DNA of 20,000 nucleotides from Sphaeroforma sirkka. Lineage: Eukaryota > Opisthokonta > Ichthyosporea > Ichthyophonida. The DNA lies in contig LUCW03000498.1 in assembly GCA_001586965.3 (NCBI GenBank), forward strand, positions 1 to 20,000. Direction: 5' to 3'. Position 1 is the first letter of the stretch. Each line of letters begins with the position of its first letter. Position numbers and translations under genes: made by a program. Of this stretch, positions 1 through 9,339 are shown piece by piece. The notes below the pieces were generated by a model. The model saw only the letters and a list, made by a program, of their open reading frames with translations, made no database searches and was not told the origin of the DNA.

Positions 1-87
1 TATAAATATAAGTAATCCGAACATAACATAAGGAATAAAACATAAGAAATACACATATATATGTTGACGTGAATAGCAAACTCTTAC

Positions 88-906
88 CGACTCTGGTTCG
101 TCCTCCTCGTCCTCAGATTCGTCATACGATTCTTCTCCCGTGGGTTGTCCTTCGTGTATCCTATTCATTTCCGAACCACCACTAGAACTACCTACAATAG
201 GTCTTACATCGATACCCATACCTACACCCGCACCCACGCTAGCTGTACGACCCACACAACCGTTCGACAGCAAATTTTGGTCACTGACTGGACCCGCTGA
301 GTCGGGCTGAGACACGTATGCGCGGGGACCTGTGTACCCGAGGTTGCCATGGTTAGGGATTAGGGTTTTCGCCTGGCTAAGCTCGTCTGTATTTCCCACA
401 GCCGGCGTCTGTGCACCTATATCCATACACTTGTCAGCCACACTGTCGCCTGCGGTTCTCTGGAGAGTACCATCCCCACCATAGCCGGAATCTCCACTGC
501 CTTGACCACCGAGCCCTGTCTCCGGCATGCTCTCCTTACCTACCGTTCTATTTATATCTTTCTCGACCACACTCTCCGCCGCAGGTGCCGTACGGTCTCT
601 CCCCCGTATGCCCTCCTCGGGCACCGTTCTATTTATATCCGCACCAGTCCCAAATACCTCTGCCCTGTCCCCGCCCGCATTCTCGGGTGTGACCGGGGGG
701 GAGGCCGCTCGGGCGGAGTGTAGTAGTTTGTATGCTGCCAGATTGCGGTCTTGTAGCATGTTGTTGATCACATACTGTGCCGTGCCCAACTGCTGTGGCT
801 CGCATCCGATGCATTGCCAGGCATCTGCGGTAGGCCGGATAGGTGGGTATACGAAAGGTAAGCGTAAGGCGGTGCAGACGCAACATACAGCCGGTGTGTG
901 TATGTC
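88..906 (-). CDS. ADD gene, exon with end of zinc finger and acidic linker
   Basis: The frame is open from about 958 to the donor TCG|GTAAGAG at 88/87, roughly 270 residues with no stop. It begins near IHTPAVCCVC, a CxxC pair, and 18 residues later reads AWQCIGCEPQQLGTAQYVIN, matching the last CxxC and closing helix of ADD domains (WYCYICHPEPL in ATRX). The rest is Gly/Ser/Asp-rich and probably disordered. It contains two DINRTV repeats from a 17-bp direct repeat (542-558 and 623-639) and a very acidic end, ESYDESEDEEDEPES. The acceptor may be CACTAG at 907 or TATATAG slightly upstream. The exon ends on a codon boundary, so the gene continues beyond the left edge. Confidence 0.68.
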
Positions 907-1770
907 TAGTGGTTGGTTTTCAGTGTGGCCTATATAACTACAACAAGCGGATAATCAACTGACTCTACCGCTCATGTACACAACCGCATTGTTCTCGTGT
1001 CTATAGTTTTGACCGTTCGCACTACAACGAGGCTAGGGTTTTAGGGTGTTTAAACCTCTAACACTACTAGTGATACAACGAGGCTAGGGTTTTAGGGTGT
1101 TCAAACTTCTAACACTAATAGTAATACAACGAGGCTATGTGTTGAAACCTCTAACACTACTAGTAATGCAACTAGGCTAGGGTTCTAAAGTGTTTAACCC
1201 CTTAAGACTACTAGCCTCACCTAAGACATGTCAGTCGGCCTTGTGATTAGGCCCTTCTCTATTCAATCCAGTACACAGTAGATATTTGCTGACTAAAACC
1301 CAACTCACGCCAGCGATATAACTGGACATACCGTCCTGTACCAAGGCTGACTGACTAAAACCTTAAAACCCTAAAACTCAACGCACGCCAGACAGATAAC
1401 TAGACATGCCGTCTTATACCAAGGCTTACCTACTTATAACAAGACATACCGTCCTCTACCAAGGCTTACTTACTAAAACCTTAAAACCCTAAAACTCAAC
1501 GAACGCCAGACAGATAACTAGACATACCATCCTGTACCAAGGCTTGGGTTTCGTGGTCCATATTTCGAGCAATACACAATTGACACACGCCCCTTGGGCA
1601 CTTGCTGCACAGAAAGATGTCCCCGCAGTCACCGCACACCTAGTGGGAAGGATACACACATGTGATAGTGAAGGTCAGTATTATCGAAGGATGGCATTCG
1701 ATACTACTTAAGATGCTGTGAGAGCTGGCGATTGTGTGGATTCGTATAGAATCTAGTGCTCACAGCAGAA

Positions 1771-1820
<50 letters not shown>

Positions 1821-3621
1821 TTAGGGCTTTAGGATTCTAGCCTAAAACCCTAAACCCCTATCATGGTTGTCACAGCACCCTCGTAGTTGCGCAACGCGTC
1901 CTGTATATCTTCCCCGTGTATAGCAATCAAATTATAGAATAGTGGACTAGGCATACAGGGACTAGGCATACAGGGACTACTACACATGCAGATGGCAAAT
2001 GTGGACAGTTGTTCATGCATTGCACACACCGGTGCAACTTTCGGGCCGCATACACACCGCACAAGCCATACGTGTCACAGTGCACAGGATAAGTACTTTA
2101 GTAAAGTATAGCTATTATAATATAGTATAGTTACTATGATATAGAATAGTTACTATAATACAGTATAGCTACTATGATATAGGATAGTACTATAATACAG
2201 TACAGTTACTATGATATAGGATAGTTACTACAATACATACAGTACATTTGCTGTGATATAGGATACTTACTATAATACAGTACAGTTGCTACAATTTAGG
2301 ATAGTTACTATAATACAGTACAGTTCCTATAATACAGCACACAATGCCCATCGCACACACCTGGCACTCATTCTCCATCCCCTCGTCGTCGACTGTGAAC
2401 TGCATGTTCTTCACTGCTTTATAACACGTCTTACAACACGCCAGGCGCACATTGGGGTCCACTGTGCACGGATGCACCTTAGGACGCTCCACCTCATCTG
2501 TGTCACTGGCAGTGCATAGATCGAATGTGATATGAATGCATGGTTATGGAAATAACAACTACAATGTGAAGGGTCTATGTAGACATAACTACTATGTGAA
2601 TGTATGATTTTAGGATAAATGTGGTCCCCCCGCAAGGTATGCGGTGCGTGTTGATGGCCAGGACATCGTTTTCCGACATCGTTTTCCGTTGTAATATTCA
2701 CACTGATACGAGGTCGTGCATGGGAACACAATGGTTGGACGTCATTGGGAATCGCTGGCGTTCGCGTGACATGGGCGTGTGTGTATACACCACTCCTTCT
2801 GTAGATTACCACTCCCTCTGTACATATACCACTCCGTGTGGTTGCAAGTCATCTGGATCGCAGAAACAATTCCTAGCTGCACCGAAAGAACACAACCACT
2901 CCGCTACGCATCGGGGGATCTAGTGTATAGTCACCATACCTAAAATATGTCAAGATGACCACTCAGTAGGTCAGAAATACTCTTATCTGTAACTCGTCTC
3001 TAAACGTGGGAACTAAAACCTTGTAACTCATTTCTAAATATGGGAACTATAGCCCTTAACTGTAATACGATCGTTCACTGTATCGTATGATTCGATCATA
3101 CAACGTATCGAATCAATCCCCTTTAGAAAAGCTAATAGATCATATTTGGACTACAACAGACCTAATACATGCACACATCCGACACAAGCACTGGTGGAAG
3201 TAGTATAGTTCTCGCCCACTCCAACAACTAGTTCTCCGAACGCAGCAACAACCCCAAAAATATCTCGCACATAAACTTACGCATTTTCGAAGAGATGACC
3301 ACAGGCGATACATTGCCACACACAGAGTATGGCTTCCAGGACATCTCCCAATTCCTCACTCAAGTCAGCCTCGTATACGGTATCATCCTTGTTAACGCTA
3401 ACACTCGTGGTACCGGCTAAAAGACTGCCACCATCACCATCACTACGGCTGAGTAGATTGCGTGCGGTCACTTTGCCTGGTATTAGCGTAGCTCGCTTAT
3501 TCGGTCTCTTCGCCGGCAGTATAGAAATATTCGTATCAACGTTGTTCGATACAGCGCTGATGTGTGTACCTACATCTGTACGTGTACAATCTCTCTCATC
3601 GTGTATATGCAAGCCCCTCAT
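88..3621 (-). CDS. ADD-domain (ATRX/DNMT3-type zinc finger) protein, multi-exon, partial
   Basis: This gene is split over at least three recognisable exons. Read in order they supply the zinc ligands of an ADD domain: WQCIAC (first pair of the GATA-like finger), HPCTVDPNVRLACCKTC (second pair), DDEGMENECQVCAMG (first pair of the PHD-like finger), PAVCCVC (a later pair) and AWQCIGCEPQQL (last pair and start of the closing helix). Order and spacing match the ATRX ADD more closely than DNMT3, notably the D-x-DGM-x-x-x-C-x-x-CA-x-G segment. In ATRX this domain reads histone H3 tails (unmodified K4 with K9me3) in chromatin, and an acidic linker and SNF2 motor follow. Here an acidic linker follows and the gene leaves the window, so a downstream motor is possible but unseen. 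The exon carrying the third ligand pair is unresolved. A DNMT3-like or stand-alone ADD protein remains possible. Confidence 0.72.
1024..1215. repeat. 51-bp tandem array with telomere-like core
   Basis: Four copies begin near 1024, 1075, 1126 and 1168, with period 51 (the third copy is shorter). Each runs from ACAACGAGGCTAGGGTTTTA through CTCTAACACTACTAGT. The first two contain TAGGGTTTTAGGG. The array lies in an intron of the ADD gene. Confidence 0.85.
1289..1551. repeat. ~75-85-bp tandem array
   Basis: Three to four diverged copies share CTGACTAAAAC..., ACGCCAGACAGATAACTAGA, CATACCGTCCTGTACCAAGG and, in two copies, CTTAAAACCCTAAAACTCAA. The AAAACCCTAAAAC word is telomere-like, here on the opposite strand from the array at 1024-1215. 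The array is intronic to the ADD gene. Confidence 0.8.
1773..1816. repeat. (TA)22 microsatellite
   Basis: An uninterrupted TA run of 44 bases inside an intron of the ADD gene, immediately followed by the telomere-like hairpin at 1818-1856. Confidence 0.95.
1818..1856. repeat. Telomere-like inverted repeat (hairpin)
   Basis: The left arm GGTTTAGGGCTTTAGG (1818-1833) and right arm CCTAAAACCCTAAACC (1841-1856) pair at 15 of 16 positions around a 7-base loop. Both arms are built from TTTAGGG-type words facing each other. Confidence 0.85.
1995..2105 (-). CDS. ADD gene, candidate linking exon (unresolved)
   Basis: The ADD domain still needs an exon with an L-x-x-C-x-x-C pair between the exons at 2361-2505 and 88-906. 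In this stretch the minus strand has KVLILCTVT (2073-2099) in one frame and KLHRCVQCMNN (about 2008-2040) in another, both short and both PHD-like. An acceptor-like CTAAAG precedes the first. One phase-consistent reading is a very short exon from that AG to a GTATGG donor near 2070, but it lacks the fourth cysteine. Which frame is used cannot be decided by eye. Confidence 0.3.
2096..2337. repeat. ~40-bp AT-rich tandem array
   Basis: About six degenerate copies of a unit built from AGTTACTATGATATAGGATA and GTTACTATAATACAGTAC. It lies between the exon ending near 2361 and the candidate linking exon, so it is probably intronic. Confidence 0.8.
2361..2505 (-). CDS. ADD gene, second recognisable exon
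   Basis: This exon encodes DTDEVERPKVHPCTVDPNVR followed by LACCKTCYKAVKNMQFTVDDEGMENECQ, and probably VCAMG beyond. An acceptor (CTGCCAG|T) at 2505 has the phase needed to complete the alanine codon split by the donor at 3281. The join puts 14 residues between the first CxxC and the HP, as in ATRX. The 3' end is uncertain. GTGTGT at 2360 would end it after ECQ, but the following VCAMG fits the family, so a donor slightly further on (for example GTGTGC or GTATTA, around 2345-2335) is likelier. ADD homology is strongest here. Confidence 0.7.
2784..3058. repeat. Short tandem duplications in the intron
   Basis: Around 2784-2842 the word ACCACTCCNNCTGTA occurs three times at about 27-base spacing. 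Around 2991-3058 a ~40-base unit (TAACTCNTNTCTAAANNTGG then GAACTA) occurs twice. A small hairpin (GTATGAT/ATCATAC) lies at 3085-3101. All lie between the first and second recognisable exons of the ADD gene. Confidence 0.6.
3281..3621 (-). CDS. ADD gene, first recognisable exon
   Basis: The exon starts at an ATG at 3619-3621 with A at -3; the frame is open upstream only to a stop at 3715-3717. It encodes about 113 residues: a basic, low-complexity N-terminus (PAKRPNKRATLIPGK), then EADLSEELGDVLEAILCVWQ leading into CIACGHLFENA, the first CxxC of the ADD GATA-like finger. It ends at a consensus donor (GC|GTAAGT, 3281/3280) two bases into a codon. A further 5' exon cannot be excluded, since the frame could instead be entered through an acceptor upstream of the ATG. 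Confidence 0.68.
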
Positions 3622-3721
3622 ATTTGAGACTCTGTGTATGCGGTATGACAGTATTGGTACTATGTATGGGTGTAGGCTCGATCTTACTACCAGATCCCAC
3701 GTCAGTAATAAACTCTACACC

Positions 3722-5150
3722 CATACCGTCAGCTGCATTGCTTGATTCATTCCTGATATATGATAGGACAGGTACAGTGGGATATGCCTAGGGATAGTGT
3801 GAGCTGAATGCACATGTATTGGTGAGCCGTCTGCTGCGAAGATCCTACTGCGATATTATGTCATGAGCTACCGCAGGTTACGATTGTCACTTCAATATAT
3901 GGATTCAATGACCCCTTGAAGTTCCTGCTTGATGTCATATAGTTGATCTTGCAGTATATAGTATATACATTGGTGCATTTATACCAACAACATTATCACA
4001 ATATGGTGAAACGAAAGACTATAAATTAACACGGAAAGTATTGAGAGATGTAACAATGATATGTAATCGCTTTTCACATGAGCGGTAGTCACGTTTCGGC
4101 TTTAGAATTCTCGATTCCCATTCTATATTCCCATTTTATTTTAATATCGGCATTGTATTTATATTCCCAAGCTAGGTACCAACTACTAATAATGTCAGGT
4201 TACACAAATATACAAATTAGTATTTGACAGTCCTAAAAGAAATGTTTTTTTTTTTAAATATTATGTAAAATTCAAAAATAATTGTAGTTTGGCCGAGATT
4301 TGATATATTTACTCCCAAATAAAAAGCGCGCGTATTTCTTTGATTAAATCTTGGATGCAATGCCTCACTCTTTAAAATGCTCTTTACAGGCCTTAGTAGC
4401 TTCGTGTGACTATGAACTTTGTGAAGTATTTATCTATGAACATTATTTATATGAAGTGTGATGAAGAGTTTATTTAATAAGCGTAAATGTCCCGTCATTT
4501 TGACCCTTTTAAATCTTCATGCGTTTGCTGTATATTATATAACCAAGTGTACGCATCTCAGGCAGCCTGTTGTGAAAAGTTCACTCATCTTTGGCTGTGT
4601 CTCAGGGAAATGAACATAGCATACGAAGAGTCGAGACAATAAGGGGATGTACGGAATTTTGTAGTGCTGACATCGACATAAGATGAAAACCAGGATGTGC
4701 ACCCAAGCTTTACCGAGCGAATATAATGTTGTATTTTCAATTCACTCATATTACTTCTTGTTTAATTCTGACAGCAGAGTGGTACATTCTTCGTAAATAT
4801 ATTTTATTTTCATGTTCCAATATTTGAGAAGTAATTTTAATCAAAATAAACGAACATCCCAACCACTCATCGAAAGCTTCAATAGATGCCCAGTTGAGAC
4901 GCTATCAATCGAACTAAACTAATCATTTATCAAATGAACTGAACCAAAAAGCTATCGAATGCACTGATTCAATTAGGTATCAATTAAACTTGTGTCACAC
5001 TCGCCTTAATAATTATAGAATCTGAAACCGCTTTGGAAATGCATTCCTCGAAGCCCCACCTCCGCAGTGAAAGCGTCACGGATCATTCTTTTACTGTGCG
5101 TTGCGTGTTGTGCCGTCGCTTATCAATTTTAATATGTATATGTAATTCCC
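3722..5150. other. Non-coding AT-rich stretch
   Basis: Every frame here is short. No domain-like peptide, RNA gene or clear repeat was seen. It separates the 5' part of the ADD gene from the 3' end of the 7TM gene, so it should hold the ADD gene promoter and perhaps 5' exons, neither of which can be pinpointed. Confidence 0.5.
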
Positions 5151-5156
5151 TTTATT
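5151..5156 (-). promoter_or_regulatory. Polyadenylation signal of the 7TM gene
   Basis: AATAAA on the minus strand, 32 bases after the TAA stop of the 7TM gene (5188-5190). Position and sequence fit a canonical cleavage and polyadenylation signal. Confidence 0.65.
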
Positions 5157-5187
5157 GCTCTGACAGCAAACCGGTGATATTTGAGTT

Positions 5188-6255
5188 TTAGCATACATAC
5201 GCAGGGGGCACCCCATTCGCACTGCTTGGGGCGTCCGATAGGTTGCCAGCTGTACTGCTTTCATCTAAAGTGATAATGCGATCGGATTGGGGTACAAGCG
5301 AGCGCTCGGAATGGGGTAATTGCGATTCTGAAACTTGTCTAACCTCGCCCTTCTGCGATTTCTGTCTGCGAGAGCTACGTCGAGACTTCATCGATTGTAC
5401 CGAATGCAAAGTATTACCCATTCCCCCACTCATAGTGAGATCAATTGGATCGTCAGTTGCAATAGTCAGATTCACAGCGAAAGCGATGGTGTAAAGATTG
5501 ACAGCATTATCGAGTACCGCCAAGCCGAATACAGGTATTACAACATTGGGCCCCTCAGCCAGTTTGACCCAGACGCAGACGGTTACGGCTAGTGTAAAGA
5601 GTATACTGATTGAGATCGCAACAACTGAGCGTGTCATCAACTGTATGCGCGTATCAGATGTTGTAAACAAGTCACCCCATCTTGGATTAGGTCTATCTCG
5701 GTGTCTTACGATAATGTTATTACATAACGGTCGTAAGAATAAGTACCCCATAACAAACTGATTGATTAGCTGAGCCGCCCATTTGAGATGGAAACTGGAA
5801 TTTTCAAACTTGAAGACACAGGTTAGACCGCCACAATCTTCCTGGGTTGTACCTTCAACAAGTGCATGGACAACGATCAGCGTGACCCAGTTAAAAACAG
5901 TTGAGAATCCTCCAATCCACTTTGTGTACTTCCACGCAGATGAATTTTTGTTACTCGCGTAAACCTTAAAAAAAAGATGACCGAAGCACAACGCATTGGA
6001 AGCAGACATACAAGTTCCATTAATAGCTTGTAGAACTGTGCAGTTGAAGTCATCGGAGATGCCAGCGAACGTGACTGCCAACGCATAGAGCGAGTACACG
6101 ACTGCCAAACATCCCGCAGCCAGGCCACTCAAATTTACAACACCACGATTAGATGTGATGTAACGTTCCAAGAACGTGCACGTAACTGTTGTGGAGACAA
6201 ACAACGCGATCCCAAGCGCAGCCGTCTCGAATAAGGGCACGAAATTATCCCGCAT
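5188..6255 (-). CDS. Unassigned seven-transmembrane protein with C-terminal PPAY motif
   Basis: A 355-residue single-exon protein, not recognised as a member of any named family. Seven hydrophobic segments are visible at about 9-29, 45-65, 82-100, 113-134, 156-177, 207-230 and 238-261, with a ~94-residue hydrophilic tail. N-glycosylation sequons at N71, N79 and N152 and cysteine pairs C72/C82 and C141/C146 fall in the loops after segments 2 and 4. This supports an outside N-terminus and a cytosolic tail, as in G-protein-coupled receptors, but no DRY, NPxxY or other class motif was found. The tail has a basic patch (KSRRSSRRQKSQK, 290-302), is Ser-rich, and ends GVPPAYVC. The PPAY at 350-353 fits a PPxY ligand for WW domains such as those of NEDD4-type ubiquitin ligases. 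The start is the first ATG after an in-frame upstream TAA, and AATAAA follows the stop. It is a plasma-membrane receptor or transporter-like protein by inference only. Confidence 0.85.
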   Translation of the reverse strand: MRDNFVPLFETAALGIALFVSTTVTCTFLERYITSNRGVVNLSGLAAGCLAVVYSLYALAVTFAGISDDFNCTVLQAINGTCMSASNALCFGHLFFKVYASNKNSSAWKYTKWIGGFSTVFNWVTLIVVHALVEGTTQEDCGGLTCVFKFENSSFHLKWAAQLINQFVMGYLFLRPLCNNIIVRHRDRPNPRWGDLFTTSDTRIQLMTRSVVAISISILFTLAVTVCVWVKLAEGPNVVIPVFGLAVLDNAVNLYTIAFAVNLTIATDDPIDLTMSGGMGNTLHSVQSMKSRRSSRRQKSQKGEVRQVSESQLPHSERSLVPQSDRIITLDESSTAGNLSDAPSSANGVPPAYVC

Positions 6256-6668
6256 GCTTAAGTGATTTTAAAAAGACTTCTTAAAATGAGAACTCCTTCA
6301 ACATCGAAAATATCAATCTAATTATGGCACGTATTCAAATTGCGTTTTGTGTTTTTGTACTATTTTGTTGTCTTTGACACAAGAAATATACTAAACTACT
6401 ATGAGGGTGGGGCCTGGGATGGGGGGACTGGGACTGGGTGCTCTGGAACTCTTGCCAGGGGGGGGGGTGTATCAACTGAAACTATTTTGTACAAAATACA
6501 ACATATTCAAGGGCTACATAAGGCCTCAAACCTCAAACCCAACCCCGGGCCTGGGGCCCTGGGCCCAGCCAAGAGTGTAGTAGAGTAGTAATAGTAGGTC
6601 CCTGCCGAGCCCAAAATACATAAAAATATATGAATATATTTTTATAAAAACAATAAAACCAAAAACAT

Positions 6669-6749
6669 AAACAACCAAAATTCCCTTGTCAAATTGGTTT
6701 GTTTCTATATTTTTATAAATATTTGTTTTTCAATAATAATTTTATGTTT
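6669..6749 (+). repeat. Inverted repeat, left arm
   Basis: This ~80-base arm matches the reverse complement of 7271-7348 at roughly 80% by eye, including CAAATTGG, AAATATTTGTTT and AATAATTTTATGTTT blocks in the same order. The arms enclose about 520 bases of AT-rich DNA with a central palindrome, the shape of a small foldback or MITE-like element, although no target duplication was identified. Confidence 0.6.
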
Positions 6750-6909
6750 AAAAAAAAATCAAAGTGTAAATTCTCTCTATTTTTTAAAAACCTAATAACG
6801 ATATACAATATGTACAAACAGTACAAATATATGAAAGAAAAAAATGAAATGAAATAAATAGTTGCTTTTTTTTATACCAGCTCAAATTTGTTTTATTGAA
6901 ACAAAACAA

Positions 6910-6931
6910 GTACAGTACATATGTACTGTAC
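6910..6931. repeat. 22-base perfect palindrome
   Basis: GTACAGTACAT followed by its reverse complement ATGTACTGTAC. It lies between the inverted repeat arms. A related palindrome, GTACAGTACTGTAC, is at 17415-17428. Confidence 0.85.
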
Positions 6932-7270
6932 ATATTTTTTAAAAAAGTATCCATTTATGTACTACATACATACAGTATTGGGGGGTTTTTTTTTAAACCA
7001 AAACTAGTATATTATTTTTTTTAACAAAACAGTAAATTCGTCATTTTAGAGGCCTATTTATATTTATGGTTTTATTTGCGCCCAAGTTCTCACTGACCTT
7101 TTTTTCTTTTAAAAAAACCAACCAAATACAACTCCAAAATCGGACGCCATCGTTCCAAAATGACTATTTTTTTTTCCTTATTTTTTAATCAAATATATAC
7201 TAAAAGTGCATACAGTACATAGGTAAAACGTATGTATTATTGTATTTATGTGGGTTGCTTTTGAAAAAAA

Positions 7271-7348
7271 AAACATAAAATTATTTTTAGAAACAAATAT
7301 TTAAAAACATAAAAACAACCCAATTTGAAAAGAGCATTTTGGTTTCTT
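7271..7348 (-). repeat. Inverted repeat, right arm
   Basis: Partner of 6669-6749 in the opposite orientation, with the same ordered blocks and a two-base length difference. The similarity drops off on both sides. Confidence 0.6.
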
Positions 7349-8218
7349 ATTGTTATCCTGTAGTGACGAGGCGCAGAGTATCAGCCCACAGCAGACATTC
7401 TAAGCTATATGATTGGTAGTTAATGTATTAGCACTAGTTGGGTTTTTCCTACCATTGACCAGGGAGATTTTTTCACACCTGAACATATTACTGTATGTCA
7501 ATTAGTACTTAGTATAGACAGTATAAATAGCTGAGTTAACAGAGAATAAATATAACACAATAATCAATAGTTTATACGGTCCGGTATATTAATATTTATG
7601 TTTTTGGTTGTTTTTCAAAAATAAATATATTTGTATAACGTTTTTTAAAACGTTAAAATGTATACTTTCATTTCAGTGTCCCGTTTACATTTGTGGGGCC
7701 GAATTTCAAGTCAGGCAATAGTGATTTATATACCAGATTTTGATTTCCTGGCAACACGTTTTAATATTAAATATCGAGACCAAAATATATAGAACAGGTG
7801 CACTAAATACGTTGTATTCAACTCTGAAAATTTTCCGCTTATGTGGCTAGGCTGCTGCTATGTTTTTTAAGTTTTATCCCTATCTATTAAATAGAGAAAA
7901 TCTTTCGGAATATAAGCCTCAAGACCGTCGGGGCCCAAAACACGTTTTTCTGACATTTATTAAGAAAAGTAAAAAACACACACAAATACACACATCAATA
8001 CACCTGCAACACACCTCACCTACAGTCACAACGTTAGTATCGCTACCTAACACGCATAAGATGTGGGTCGTAGCACTGTATAGCCTAATTAGACTACGTT
8101 CTTTCCAGTGATGCAATTATGCCCCACTTTTTGCCATCAGAAGGCGAGATCACTTTGCGCTCTGATCACGTAGTGAACTACTTTTATCTAAATATCATCA
8201 GGTTTCACACAAGCAACC

Positions 8219-8689
8219 ATGTCGAGTACAAGGCGCATCCCACAGAAAGAGAAAGCGTTCAAGCAGGGCTGTATTTGTGAACTAAAAGGATGTTTGAATC
8301 GTACTGCTCGCAAGATTAGACTACCATTGAGTGATGATGTCATTGCGCTTCAATGGATAAAAATATTACAACCACACGGGAACGAAGATACATGGCAGAC
8401 GGCTATGGCCAAGCGCCGAACGTTACATAACAATGCATTTATCGACGCTCGACACTTCCCCTTACAACAACTAGTGAATAGAGGTAATAGTATACACGCC
8501 GGGCCTAACGCCATGCCCAAACTGATGCATCAATGGAACGCAGATCGTAATATACTTCAAGCTGTGCAGGGCGATTATGCAAGGGTACAGTGTATATGTA
8601 CAAACGATGATTCCGTCTGTGGTAAGATCTACGCCAGGGAGGTTGTTTTCTTGTTCCCCGTGGCCAAAGGTATAGAAAGAGGGCGATAA
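8219..8689 (+). pseudogene. THAP-like zinc finger ORF (transposase N-terminus)
   Basis: This 156-residue ORF has a good start context (CAACCATGTCG). CELKGCLNRT, LPLSDD, two spaced tryptophans (W45 and W59) and NNAFIDARHFPL resemble the C-x(2-4)-C ... W ... CxxHF plan of THAP DNA-binding fingers, but the CxxH cysteine is not at the expected place, so metal binding is doubtful. The C-terminal part (CICTNDDSVC) is unassigned. The frame is intact over its length. Its position just before further THAP- and transposase-like peptides suggests it began as the DNA-binding end of the transposon. A surviving host gene is an alternative. Confidence 0.5.
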
Positions 8690-8768
8690 GCTGGGTAGAA
8701 ATAGTTGTGCACGATCAGAGGAAAAATAACAGATCATATCCGACTTAAACGATCACACATTAAAACGA

Positions 8769-8915
8769 ATGTATCACATTGCTAATCACCACTTTCCCAC
8801 TGAATATATTAAGAACAATGAGAAACGAAAGACTCTCGTACCCGGGGCTATGCCATCGTTTACTCCCGTTCACTTACAACCGAAAACGACGTCTAGATCT
8901 ACAACTACAGTCTAG
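8769..8915 (+). pseudogene. THAP C-terminal half fragment
   Basis: This frame reads MYHIANHHFPTEYIKNNEKR then KTLVPGAMPSFTP. It follows the THAP ending (…CxxHFp..y..…rk.LvpgAvPs), including the family's AVPS-like box as AMPS, with the CxxH cysteine replaced. The frame differs from 8219-8689. It may be a second THAP copy or the true end of the first after a frameshift. Confidence 0.55.
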
Positions 8916-9339
8916 GATGATGGAATACTCATAGCTACGAGCAGTGGAAAAAACACTGAAATAACACCATTTTATCGTACTGTTCATGAACTTCAGATGC
9001 TCACAATGAATCAGACAGCCGTGATAACACATACGCCATCAGCATTCATTAACACTTGCAGAGATAGTGACAGTAAATGTTTGAAATACCTTGGGAGCAA
9101 GGGTTTTTTAGGGTTTTAGGAAAGCTTCAAGCTAGTAGAACAAATAATAAAGATAATTAACTATAAGGGCAGATGCGAGAATTTACAGTTATGGGATGCC
9201 GTGTGTGTTAAGCGATGTAAGAGTTTAGTAACCAAAGACATGGCCAGAAGCAAGAACACTGAAATTGAAGATGAATTATCGCCACAAGATTCTACTCAGA
9301 AGTAGCTATGTGCCTGGCAACCGGACGGGCACGCGCGCA

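Larger units (their letters stand above)
6256..8218. other. AT-rich intergenic region with inverted repeats
   Basis: No coding signal was found. It should contain the 7TM gene promoter (minus strand, left end). Contents are a G-rich patch at 6405-6470, a palindromic C/G-rich patch near 6541-6573, many A and T homopolymers, the inverted repeat pair at 6669-6749 and 7271-7348, and a 22-base palindrome at 6910-6931. Short frames at 7860-8116 have no recognisable features. Confidence 0.55.

Noticed and set aside
411-937. Plus-strand ORFs opposite the exon at 88-906
   Set aside because: They are antisense shadows of the long open minus-strand frame that carries the ADD ligands and a splice donor.
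1024-1551. CRISPR-like array
   Set aside because: Repeats are contiguous tandem copies without unique spacers and lie in a eukaryotic intron.
1850-2062. 70-residue minus-strand ORF as an independent cysteine-rich gene
   Set aside because: It starts with GTG, includes a 17-base tandem duplication, and its frame is only one of three over the candidate linking exon; its cysteine spacing does not fit the ADD as well as the other two.
2600-2923. 107-residue plus-strand ORF
   Set aside because: No domain-like features; it covers short tandem duplications and lies in the intron between two ADD exons.
3329-3745. 138-residue plus-strand ORF
   Set aside because: Opposite the first recognisable ADD exon; the minus strand has the zinc finger and a consensus donor.
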